From: Candidatus Bathyarchaeota archaeon B63
GTDB lineage: Archaea; Thermoproteota; Bathyarchaeia; Bathyarchaeales; DTEX01
Direction of reading: 5' to 3'
DNA: 5,640 bases
Assembly: GCA_001593845.1 (NCBI GenBank)
Contig: LUCF01000069.1
Span: forward strand, 1-5,640
A program made the position numbers and the translations under genes. How positions within the stretch are numbered: position 1 is the first letter of the stretch; every line of letters starts with the position of its first letter. Under the pieces are notes generated by a model. The model saw only the letters and a program-made list of their open reading frames with translations, ran no database searches and had not been told where the DNA came from. Of the stretch, positions 1-5,347 are shown in pieces.

Positions 1-745
1 CCGAATCGGTCTTAGCCCAGAGTACAAGTGAGCTTCCCTTCTGAATCGGGTTGGAGAAGTCATTCATGACCCTTATCTTCGGGGCGTACCCATGCATCTT
101 CAGTATCCTTTCAGCCTCTGCAGCCTGCCTAAGGGCGACCTTCCGATCGGCAAGGAAGGTGCATACGGAGACCCCGCCGATCTCCTCGATGCTGCCGAAG
201 GTCTCCAGCTTGAGGGGCTTCAGACGGCGGCACGGCTGAGCCTCAAGTATTACTTCGCCCATGCCCTTCGGGTAGTATCCGTACCTCCTTACCTCTATTC
301 TGGCGTCTAATCCCATCCGTCCCAGGACTGGGAGCAAGACATGCCTGAGGTAGTTTATCGTGGGGGAGTGACGGACATCCGTTCCGCCCCTCGATATATG
401 CAGGTGAACGGGGTTCTTCGCGAAGGCGCAGATGGGCAGCACGGTCATGAGGAGCATAGGTATGCTTCCGGCAGTTCCGATCTCAGCCTCGATGCGGCCT
501 CCGCTTATCTCCTGTGGATCGAACCATATCTCCTGTGAGCCTACAGATGCGCCTTTAACATCCGCATTGCATATCCTCGCGGCCGTCAGGACCGCCTCTA
601 AATGTTGAGGCCTCAATCCAGGCTGGCTACGTCTCTTCCGTATATTGTAAATGTGCAGAGGCTCACCGATTATCGCGGATAGGGCGATTGATAATCTAAG
701 TATTGTTCCGCTTCCGCTCTTCTGAGCCCCATCTATCTCGATCAT
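1..745 (-). CDS. rtcA: RNA 3'-terminal phosphate cyclase family protein (RtcA/Rcl1-like), divergent, 3' end beyond window
   Basis: The reverse strand gives 248 residues with no stop, starting at the ATG at 745-743 and leaving the window at base 1. Family landmarks are clear: MIEIDGAQ at the N-terminus, PGLRPQHL (residues 42-49), an IGTAGS segment near 89-94, GGTDVRHSPT (119-128) and YGYYPKGMGEV (155-165). RtcA enzymes use ATP to convert an RNA 3'-phosphate to a 2',3'-cyclic phosphate through an adenylated histidine; that C-terminal histidine lies outside the window. Two motifs are unusual. The usual GEGGGQ loop reads KSGSGT (residues 9-14), which replaces the glutamate matching metal-binding Glu14 of E. 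coli RtcA with Ser10. The family signature PxGGG reads PKGMG. The protein could therefore be a variant cyclase or a non-catalytic Rcl1-like relative. The start is the only ATG, GTG or TTG in frame after the upstream TGA, and GGTGA lies 9 bases before it. It follows lysS by 78 bases on the same strand. The family call is strong; the activity is uncertain. Confidence 0.85.
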   Translation of the reverse strand, partial: MIEIDGAQKSGSGTILRLSIALSAIIGEPLHIYNIRKRRSQPGLRPQHLEAVLTAARICNADVKGASVGSQEIWFDPQEISGGRIEAEIGTAGSIPMLLMTVLPICAFAKNPVHLHISRGGTDVRHSPTINYLRHVLLPVLGRMGLDARIEVRRYGYYPKGMGEVILEAQPCRRLKPLKLETFGSIEEIGGVSVCTFLADRKVALRQAAEAERILKMHGYAPKIRVMNDFSNPIQKGSSLVLWAKTDS

Positions 746-823
746 ATATGAAGATTCACCCTTGAAACCAGTTGCGGTTAATCTCGACCTCCCAAATAAA
801 ATGTCGCCTCATCGGGTTTCTTC
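746..823 (-). promoter_or_regulatory. Gap between lysS and the cyclase-like gene, with possible TATA-like element
   Basis: This 78-base gap holds an AT-rich run (reverse-strand ATTTTATTT, about 794-802), roughly 50 bases before the cyclase-like start. That spacing would suit an archaeal TATA box with a short leader. No hairpin followed by a long T tract is visible, so read-through from lysS is equally possible. Whether the two genes form one transcript cannot be decided from sequence alone. Confidence 0.25.
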
Positions 824-2428
824 TTAAGCTTTCACGGATCTCTCCAACTTCTCAATCGCGTTCTCCTTCCCCATGTCCAGTAAGTAAGGCCCCAACCTCG
901 GCCCAGAATCCACCCCAAGCAGGATTAGGTAGAGGGTCCTGAAGAAATCCCTGGGTTTTATTCCGTTATCTCTCGCTATCTCAAATATAGAGCTCTGGAG
1001 GGCGTCCGGATCATCGATCGTCCGGATCCTCTCGATCAGCTGTGCCACGGCCTCCTTCTCTCTCCCGCTTATTTCAACGGTGATCCCCGCCGCCTCCTCA
1101 AAGTCCTTGACCCAGTTCAATGCGTAACGGATCCTCCTCTCCAGATCTGGGGTCAGCGAGTTCCTCAGATACCTGTACTCGCGAAGCTTCTCAGCTACAA
1201 ATCTGAGTTCCGCCCCCTCCGGGGCGACCTTGACCAACGAGACCAGCAGGTTATAGGGCACATGTATGCGGGGTCTTCTCGGCGGATTCATGAACCAGCA
1301 GTATTCATAGAGGCCCTTAAGCTTCGCCTCCTCCTTTGGGTCCCTGAGCTTCTTCCTACCGAAGTATACGTCCTCGAGCTCATCTAGCTCATCCATGTAA
1401 CGCGGTATGTCATCAACGGAGATGCTTCTCGTGCCGACGAACCGTTTCAGAGTTAAGAGTATCATCGACTGAGGAGATCCATATCTAAACCAGAGCTGCG
1501 GGGTGAAGACGTTGCCCTTAGACTTGGAGATCTTCCTCCCGCCCCTATCGAGGAACATCTCATATTGAGCGTGCATCGGAGGCTCATACCCGAGGATCTC
1601 CCTGGATATGCGGTCGTTCACCCTCACCGAGTCAGCTATGTCCTTCCCATAGGCCTCAAAACGGATCTTTAGAGCCCTCCACCTAGCGGCGAACTCCCCA
1701 GCCTTCCAGCTCAGTTTCCCCTCGCCCCTCGTGTAGTCCGCCTCTCCCTCGTATCCGCAGCCCTCAAGCCACTTATGCTTTATCTCCATACCCTCACATC
1801 TGTAGAGGACCTTATCCTCATCCGGCAGGAACTTGTAGGCCTTCGTCGTATATATTCTGCCGCAGGACCCGCAGACTGGGAAGTATGGGAGGGCCTCCAG
1901 GTACTTTTCTTGGCCGGTCTCCTCCTTCACTATCTGCCCGACGCGTCTAGCATTCTCCAGAAGCAGCCTGATCTCTTCGTTGAGTAGCCCCTGAGCGTAA
2001 GCGTCAGCTCCCTTTATCAGCGTGTACTCTATCCCAGCCTCATCCAAGGCTTCGAGGAGGAGGCTGACCATGTGATCCCCATAGCTCTCGTGACAACGGA
2101 AGGGATCTGGGATCTCGGTGACTGGGAAGCCGATGTACCTCTCAAGGGATTCGGGCAGCCCGGCTGGGACGCTTCGAAGCCCATCTTTGTTATCAGAGAA
2201 GAGAATGAATTCAGCCTTGTAGCCTTGCTCCTCAACGGCCAAGGAGACAGCGTAGTTCCGGGTTACCTCGCTGAAGCTCCCTATGTGGGGGATTCCTGAG
2301 GCTGCAACCCCACTCTCAACCCTTATTAGGCTTAGGTCCCTGCCCAGCCTCCGTTCCCTCTCGATTATTTCCACTGCTGTCTTATCGTACCATGTTCCAT
2401 GGCCGATTATCCTCTCTTGCCTTCTCAT
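824..2428 (-). CDS. lysS: Class I lysyl-tRNA synthetase (LysRS-I)
   Basis: This 534-residue cytoplasmic enzyme attaches lysine to tRNA-Lys using ATP. It is the class I form found mainly in Archaea and some bacteria, unrelated to the common class II enzyme. The Rossmann-fold signature motifs are both present: HIGS in the context GIPHIGSF (residues 48-51, the HIGH motif) and KISKS (299-303, the KMSKS loop). A zinc-ribbon-like set of four cysteines (186, 189, 211, 224) lies between them, as in archaeal LysRS-I. The C-terminal third is helical, matching the anticodon-binding cage domain, and the length is normal for the family. The ATG at 2428-2426 is well supported: an in-frame TGA lies six codons upstream with no ATG, GTG or TTG between, and GGAG sits 6 bases before the start. 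It is divergent from the small membrane gene and is followed on its own strand by the RNA cyclase-like gene. No damage is visible. Confidence 0.97.
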   Translation of the reverse strand: MRRQERIIGHGTWYDKTAVEIIERERRLGRDLSLIRVESGVAASGIPHIGSFSEVTRNYAVSLAVEEQGYKAEFILFSDNKDGLRSVPAGLPESLERYIGFPVTEIPDPFRCHESYGDHMVSLLLEALDEAGIEYTLIKGADAYAQGLLNEEIRLLLENARRVGQIVKEETGQEKYLEALPYFPVCGSCGRIYTTKAYKFLPDEDKVLYRCEGMEIKHKWLEGCGYEGEADYTRGEGKLSWKAGEFAARWRALKIRFEAYGKDIADSVRVNDRISREILGYEPPMHAQYEMFLDRGGRKISKSKGNVFTPQLWFRYGSPQSMILLTLKRFVGTRSISVDDIPRYMDELDELEDVYFGRKKLRDPKEEAKLKGLYEYCWFMNPPRRPRIHVPYNLLVSLVKVAPEGAELRFVAEKLREYRYLRNSLTPDLERRIRYALNWVKDFEEAAGITVEISGREKEAVAQLIERIRTIDDPDALQSSIFEIARDNGIKPRDFFRTLYLILLGVDSGPRLGPYLLDMGKENAIEKLERSVKA

Positions 2429-2475
2429 TGGAAGCTCCAGCGCTCAATTCTGGACATCTATGATAAGTAAACCGT

Positions 2476-2484
2476 TAAATAAAG
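2476..2484 (-). promoter_or_regulatory. Candidate TATA box for lysS
   Basis: On the reverse strand the sequence reads CCTTTATTTAAC, preceded by an A-rich CAAATAA that could serve as the TFB-recognition element. It lies about 50 bases upstream of the lysS ATG. Archaeal transcription normally starts about 25 bases downstream of the TATA box, which would give a leader of roughly 25 bases containing the GGAG ribosome binding site. The call rests on composition and spacing only. Confidence 0.5.
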
Positions 2485-2677
2485 GTTATTTGATCACCGA
2501 CGATGCCAATGGAAGAGACGAGAATCAATCAATAATTGAGCGGCTCCTCATAAAAGATTGACAGATTATTGCTGTACAGGTCTGTAAATAATTTTTCAGC
2601 TTCCTAAACTAGTTAAGTAGCGATATCTAAGCGTATCATTAAGGGATAAGTGTAATCAGAATTTAGTGTTGAAACTT

Positions 2678-2684
2678 GGGGGGA
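2678..2684 (+). promoter_or_regulatory. Ribosome binding site setting the TTG start of the membrane gene
   Basis: A GGGGGGA run ends 4 bases before the TTG at 2689. It is the main reason for preferring that TTG over the first internal ATG at 2755, which would remove the basic N-terminal segment. Confidence 0.45.
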
Positions 2685-2688
2685 TTCA

Positions 2689-2931
2689 TTGAGAGATCGG
2701 AGGGGAAGGAAGAGGCGGCGGACAAGGCTCGCTGAGTCAACATCATCTCTGATCATGAACTTCATGTATATTCTTACGATATGCTGGGTTGTTCCCGTGG
2801 CGCCGATGGTCATAACGTGGATGCTTGATTTACCCCTCGCATTATTTATTCTAATCTGGGCATCTGGAGTTTTATTCCTCGGCGTCTCTTGGTACTACTT
2901 TTTTAGGACCTTGAGGAGGGCTGAGGAATAA
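2689..2931 (+). CDS. Small two-helix membrane protein, unknown function
   Basis: The predicted 80-residue protein starts at TTG. Residues 1-14 are strongly basic (many Arg and Lys). Two hydrophobic stretches follow, about 21-45 and 48-72, separated by a short turn containing Asp47 and Pro49, and the protein ends with a charged tail RTLRRAEE. The basic N-terminus and the arginines after helix 2 both predict a cytoplasmic location, giving a helical hairpin with both ends inside. I recognise no family and no catalytic motif. The TTG start is supported by a G-rich ribosome binding site 4 bases upstream; an ATG at 2755 (residue 23) is the alternative and would leave little before helix 1. It is divergent from lysS and is followed 32 bases later by a possible short ORF and then the MNT gene, so it may share a transcript with them. 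It is probably a real gene because the topology is coherent. Confidence 0.65.
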   Translation: MRDRRGRKRRRTRLAESTSSLIMNFMYILTICWVVPVAPMVITWMLDLPLALFILIWASGVLFLGVSWYYFFRTLRRAEE

Positions 2932-2963
2932 CGGCCTCTTCAAGCCTTAACGATTAGGCTGTC

Positions 2964-3086
2964 ATGATTGGGAAGAAAAAAATTAAAGAGAGAAGATCCA
3001 TTAAGGTTCTTGACCTGGCGTCTGATGCCGACCTAATGGTTAGGCTAGGAGCGGCTGTGATATGCGAGGGCCAGGCGGCCTGCTGA
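2964..3086 (+). CDS. Possible 40-residue small ORF overlapping the MNT gene start
   Basis: An ATG at 2964 opens 40 codons ending in TGA at 3084-3086. The N-terminal part is lysine- and arginine-rich (MIGKKKIKERR); the rest is mixed and moderately hydrophobic (LMVRLGAAVICEG). The last 25 bases overlap the start of the nucleotidyltransferase gene in another frame, an arrangement often linked to translational coupling. Against it, the ribosome binding site is poor (only an AGG in TTAGGCTG) and the ORF is short enough to occur by chance. I recognise no family. It is included because it fills an otherwise empty 130-base gap inside a probable transcription unit. Confidence 0.3.
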   Translation: MIGKKKIKERRSIKVLDLASDADLMVRLGAAVICEGQAAC

Positions 3087-3895
3087 GGAAGGCCTTAAGT
3101 GAGACAGGCGGGGGAACGGTCTTTGCGTCTCTCTTCGGATCTTATAGGAGAGGGGACTACGACGCCCATAGCGACATTGACATCCTCATCGTACATGAGG
3201 ACGGAGACGAGAAAGGCCGGATCGCCCGTGAATTGAGACGATTAGAGAGCATGCTGGGCAGGCCGGTTCACCTAAACCTCTTCAGCTTCAAGGAGTTCCA
3301 GAGGCGAGTGAGACTCGGCGACTATCTAATAAGGAGCATCCTTGAGGATTCATCCTTCCTCGTGGGGAGGAGGGACGTCTTCCTCGAGGCCAGGCGGGCT
3401 CTTCTAGGAGGACGGCTGGATGATGATGCTGCTAGGTTTAACGCTGAGGCTGGATTAAGGCTCCTCAATGATGCATATTTGTACTTCAATGAGGCTGGTT
3501 CATCCCTCCGTAGTCACCGTGGAAATATGCTGGATTATACGATAAGGGGCCTTAACAGTTACCGGTTAGCCCTAGGATATTTATGTTCGAGTTGGATGAT
3601 CAGCAGCAAGCAGAGAAGCGCCTCCCATGATCACTTGATGCGAACCCCTCTCGCCCGGTCACTGGGCGAGCTCGCCCTTATCGAGGCTAAAATGAAGCGC
3701 GCCTCAGGAATTAACTGTTCCATGCTGCTTCGGATCGCGGATGAGATGAAGAATAGGTCCTTGAGGCTTCTTTCGCTTAGCCGAGGCCTAAGATGGCAAA
3801 TCTTCTCCTCTTCCAGAATCGGTATCCAGGAGGCCTCCTCATATCTTGATGCCTATCTCCTTCCCTATTTTTCTGCTCAGGGACTTTGCCGCTGA
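3062..3895 (+). CDS. Minimal nucleotidyltransferase (MNT) domain protein with long helical C-terminal region, possibly HEPN-like
   Basis: The 277-residue protein starts at ATG 3062 with AGGAG 10 bases upstream and an in-frame TAG at 3041. Residues about 10-105 form an MNT-type domain of the DNA polymerase beta superfamily: the helix-sheet lead-in, then FGSYRRGDYDAHSDIDILIV (25-44) with the GS pair at 26-27 and the metal-binding aspartates D38 and D40. The third carboxylate, expected on a later strand, appears missing: that strand reads RPVHLNLF, with His70 and Asn72 nearby. Residues about 120-240 are predicted helical and could be a fused HEPN-like domain. R185 and H191 fit the loose R-x5-H spacing of HEPN nucleases, but without the usual hydrophobic context. 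MNT proteins paired with HEPN proteins often form toxin-antitoxin modules in which MNT AMPylates the HEPN toxin; a fusion doing this is inference. Other MNT relatives transfer nucleotides to small molecules or proteins. The last 57 bases overlap the convergent gene. Confidence 0.8.
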   Translation: MRGPGGLLRKALSETGGGTVFASLFGSYRRGDYDAHSDIDILIVHEDGDEKGRIARELRRLESMLGRPVHLNLFSFKEFQRRVRLGDYLIRSILEDSSFLVGRRDVFLEARRALLGGRLDDDAARFNAEAGLRLLNDAYLYFNEAGSSLRSHRGNMLDYTIRGLNSYRLALGYLCSSWMISSKQRSASHDHLMRTPLARSLGELALIEAKMKRASGINCSMLLRIADEMKNRSLRLLSLSRGLRWQIFSSSRIGIQEASSYLDAYLLPYFSAQGLCR

Positions 3896-4288
3896 AGCTG
3901 TGGATTGAGACTCTATGATCTTGGGCTCTAGGTCCCTTATCGGCTTGATCTTGAACTCTCTGATCATGTTGGCTGCAATGTTATACTTCACTCCATCCTC
4001 ATACGTCAAATGAAGCCGGGTTCGCATGATTATTCTCCCCCTACTCGTTATCTTATACCTGCCGAAGTCCAAGAACCTCTTCAGTAAGCTGAGCTCGTAA
4101 ATCTCATCAATAAAGAACCTCTGAGCACCCTCAGTCACCCGTTTGACGAAGTACTTGATGCGTGGATAAAAATCGTAGTTATCGCTGAACATTTCTATGA
4201 ACTTCAACGTCTCTAAAACGGGGACCTGATGAAAGAGTCTGGGGCGGAGCTTAATAAAAAACGGAGAGGCCTCTATAGGCTTCCTCAT
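3839..4288 (-). CDS. Hypothetical protein of 149 residues, unrecognised
   Basis: The ORF starts at ATG 4288-4286 and ends with TGA at 3841-3839. An in-frame TGA lies three codons before the start, so no longer form is possible. The protein is basic and rich in aromatic and isoleucine residues, with no signal peptide or membrane helix. Residues about 66-100 (ELSLLKRFLDFGRYKITSRGRIIM onward, positions 65-88) loosely recall the recognition helix and wing of a winged-helix protein, but no family is recognised and this is weak. The C-terminal 30 residues are polar and lysine-rich. A GGAGGG lies 13 bases before the ATG, longer than ideal. The reverse-strand ATAGAAAAAAG about 40 bases upstream is a poor promoter candidate. 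The gene converges on the MNT gene and overlaps its end by 57 bases, so one of the two C-termini may be wrong. The ordinary amino acid composition argues for a real gene. Confidence 0.6.
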   Translation of the reverse strand: MRKPIEASPFFIKLRPRLFHQVPVLETLKFIEMFSDNYDFYPRIKYFVKRVTEGAQRFFIDEIYELSLLKRFLDFGRYKITSRGRIIMRTRLHLTYEDGVKYNIAANMIREFKIKPIRDLEPKIIESQSTASAAKSLSRKIGKEIGIKI

Positions 4289-4443
4289 GATAACTCAGTC
4301 TCCCTCCGGATCCCCCATCCACGGCTTTTTTCTATGGGATGACCATTCATGTGGAACATTGCGAGGCGATAATCACCCATGACTGACCGCGTTTCAAGAA
4401 AAATGTAAAGACGCTTATCAAATTTTCGTTTCTAACATGATGG

Positions 4444-4460
4444 GCCGATCCCTTTTCGGC
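4444..4460 (+). other. Small inverted repeat upstream of the thermosome promoter
   Basis: GCCGA (4444-4448) and TCGGC (4456-4460) form a 5-base-pair stem around a 7-base loop, and a G-T pair can extend it by one. It lies upstream of both candidate TATA boxes, so it would not be in the thermosome transcript. It could be an operator for a dimeric regulator or chance. Confidence 0.2.
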
Positions 4461-4489
4461 TGGCAATACATTCTCGCATCGTCAATCAA

Positions 4490-4502
4490 TTATTTATTTA
4501 TA
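4490..4502 (+). promoter_or_regulatory. Alternative upstream TATA-like element for the thermosome gene
   Basis: TTATTTATTTATA lies about 30 bases before the better TATA box. Used as a promoter it would give a leader of about 60 bases. It could be a second promoter, part of an AT-rich regulatory tract, or neither. Confidence 0.3.
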
Positions 4503-4519
4503 CGGCCTTTAACTATACG

Positions 4520-4532
4520 AAAAATATATAAG
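4520..4532 (+). promoter_or_regulatory. Thermosome promoter: BRE and TATA box
   Basis: CGAAAAATATATAAGG is a near-ideal archaeal promoter: a purine-rich TFB-recognition element (CGAAAA) running into the TATA box AAATATATAA (4522-4531). Initiation about 25 bases downstream falls near 4551-4554, giving a leader of roughly 28 bases that includes the ribosome binding site. A strong promoter is expected for an abundant chaperonin. Confidence 0.75.
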
Positions 4533-4566
4533 GTTCACTGAGTCGATTAATTCTAAACAAAAAAGC

Positions 4567-4572
4567 GGGGTG
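4567..4572 (+). promoter_or_regulatory. Ribosome binding site setting the TTG start of the thermosome gene
   Basis: GGGGTG lies 7 bases before the TTG at 4580. This spacing supports the TTG and argues against the in-frame GTG at 4595, which would remove five residues and has no comparable site. Confidence 0.65.
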
Positions 4573-4579
4573 TAAATCC

Positions 4580-5347
4580 TTGTCCGCGGCAGGCGTGCCC
4601 GTCTTGATACTTAAGGAAGGCTCAACCAGGACAAGAGGCCGAGAGGCTCAGCACAATAATATTATGGCTGCTAGGATAATCGCTGAGGCTGTTAGGAGCT
4701 CGTTGGGGCCGAAGGGTATGGATAAGATGCTCGTTGACAGCTTGGGGGACGTCACCATCACAAGCGATGGAAAGACCATTCTCGATGAGATCGATGTTGA
4801 GCATCCGGCCGCTAAGATGATGGTCGAGGTCGCGAAGACACAGGATGACGAGGTTGGGGATGGAACAACAACATCCGTGATCGTCGCCGGCGAGCTGCTT
4901 ACGAAGGCTGAGGAGCTCATAAACAAGAACGTCCACCCAACAGTCATAATAGACGGATACAGAAAGGCCGCTGACAAGGCGCTTGAGACGCTTGAGAAGA
5001 TAGCTATCCCAGTCGACCCCGCTGATAGAGAGATGCTGAAAAAGATCGCGGTGACATCCATGGCGAGCAAGATAGTCTCAGAGTACAAGGAGCAGCTGGC
5101 AGAGATAGTCGTCGACGCCGTGCTGTACGTTGCACGGAAGGTAGGCGACGAGTACCGCGTAGACCTCGACGACATAATGGTTGAGAAGAAGCCTGGGGAG
5201 TCAATTACAGAGACGAAGCTGATCGAGGGCATAGTCCTCGACAAGGAAGTTGTTCATTCAGGGATGCCGAAGAGGATCGAGGAGGCCAAGATCGCGTTGC
5301 TCAACTGCCCACTGGAGGTGGAGAAGACACGCGAAGATCAATATTGA
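4580..5347 (+). CDS. thsA: Thermosome (group II chaperonin) subunit, N-terminal part, frameshifted before its C-terminal half
   Basis: Thermosomes are double-ring, ATP-driven folding machines of the archaeal cytoplasm. The open frame gives 255 residues, while family members have about 540-560. Equatorial ATPase motifs are intact: LGPKGMDK (42-49), TSDGKTIL (61-68) and GDGTTT (93-98). The intermediate domain follows from about residue 150 and the apical domain begins near 215. Sequence matches the family through NCPLEVEKT (242-250); the next residues, REDQY and stop, do not. The family continues EIDA at this point, and the expected continuation is found from 5331 in a different frame. Only one base lies between the codons for Thr250 and the resumed alanine where nine are expected, so about 8 bases appear missing. 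If real, the product would lack part of the apical domain, including most of the lid, and the second half of the equatorial domain. The TTG start has a good ribosome binding site and promoter. The symbol is a family label; which thermosome paralogue this is cannot be told. Confidence 0.93.
   Translation: MSAAGVPVLILKEGSTRTRGREAQHNNIMAARIIAEAVRSSLGPKGMDKMLVDSLGDVTITSDGKTILDEIDVEHPAAKMMVEVAKTQDDEVGDGTTTSVIVAGELLTKAEELINKNVHPTVIIDGYRKAADKALETLEKIAIPVDPADREMLKKIAVTSMASKIVSEYKEQLAEIVVDAVLYVARKVGDEYRVDLDDIMVEKKPGESITETKLIEGIVLDKEVVHSGMPKRIEEAKIALLNCPLEVEKTREDQY

Larger units (their letters stand above)
2429..2688. other. Divergent intergenic region between lysS and the small membrane gene
   Basis: These 260 bases separate two divergently transcribed genes and are richer in A and T than the flanks. 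The lysS-proximal side holds the TATA candidate described separately. On the plus strand the AT-rich stretch at 2584-2597 (TAAATAATTTTT) could be a promoter for the membrane gene, but it would give a leader of about 70 bases, so it is weak. No RNA gene, repeat or convincing ORF was found here. Confidence 0.4.

Noticed and set aside
51..538. Three plus-strand ORFs of 62-72 codons
   Set aside because: They lie wholly opposite the cyclase-like gene, whose minus-strand reading is clearly conserved. They share no family features.
1775..2561. Plus- and minus-strand ORFs of 68-92 codons over the lysS 5' half, one extending into the intergenic region
   Set aside because: They overlap strongly conserved lysS sequence, and none has a ribosome binding site or recognisable composition.
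2613..2813. Minus-strand ORF of 66 codons
   Set aside because: It crosses the ribosome binding site and opposes the more coherent two-helix membrane gene.
2943..2960. AGCCT/AGGCT hairpin as a terminator of the membrane gene
   Set aside because: The stem has only 5 pairs and is followed by an A-rich, not T-rich, stretch. Archaeal termination normally uses T tracts.
4314..4338. CCCAT/ATGGG inverted repeat with a T6 run in its loop, as a plus-strand terminator
   Set aside because: No plus-strand gene ends nearby (the MNT gene stops at 3895), and the T run is in the loop and not after the stem.
4648..5244. A 198-residue minus-strand ORF rich in serine
   Set aside because: It is the antisense shadow of the thermosome gene. 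Its serine-rich composition is what the reverse of chaperonin codons produces.
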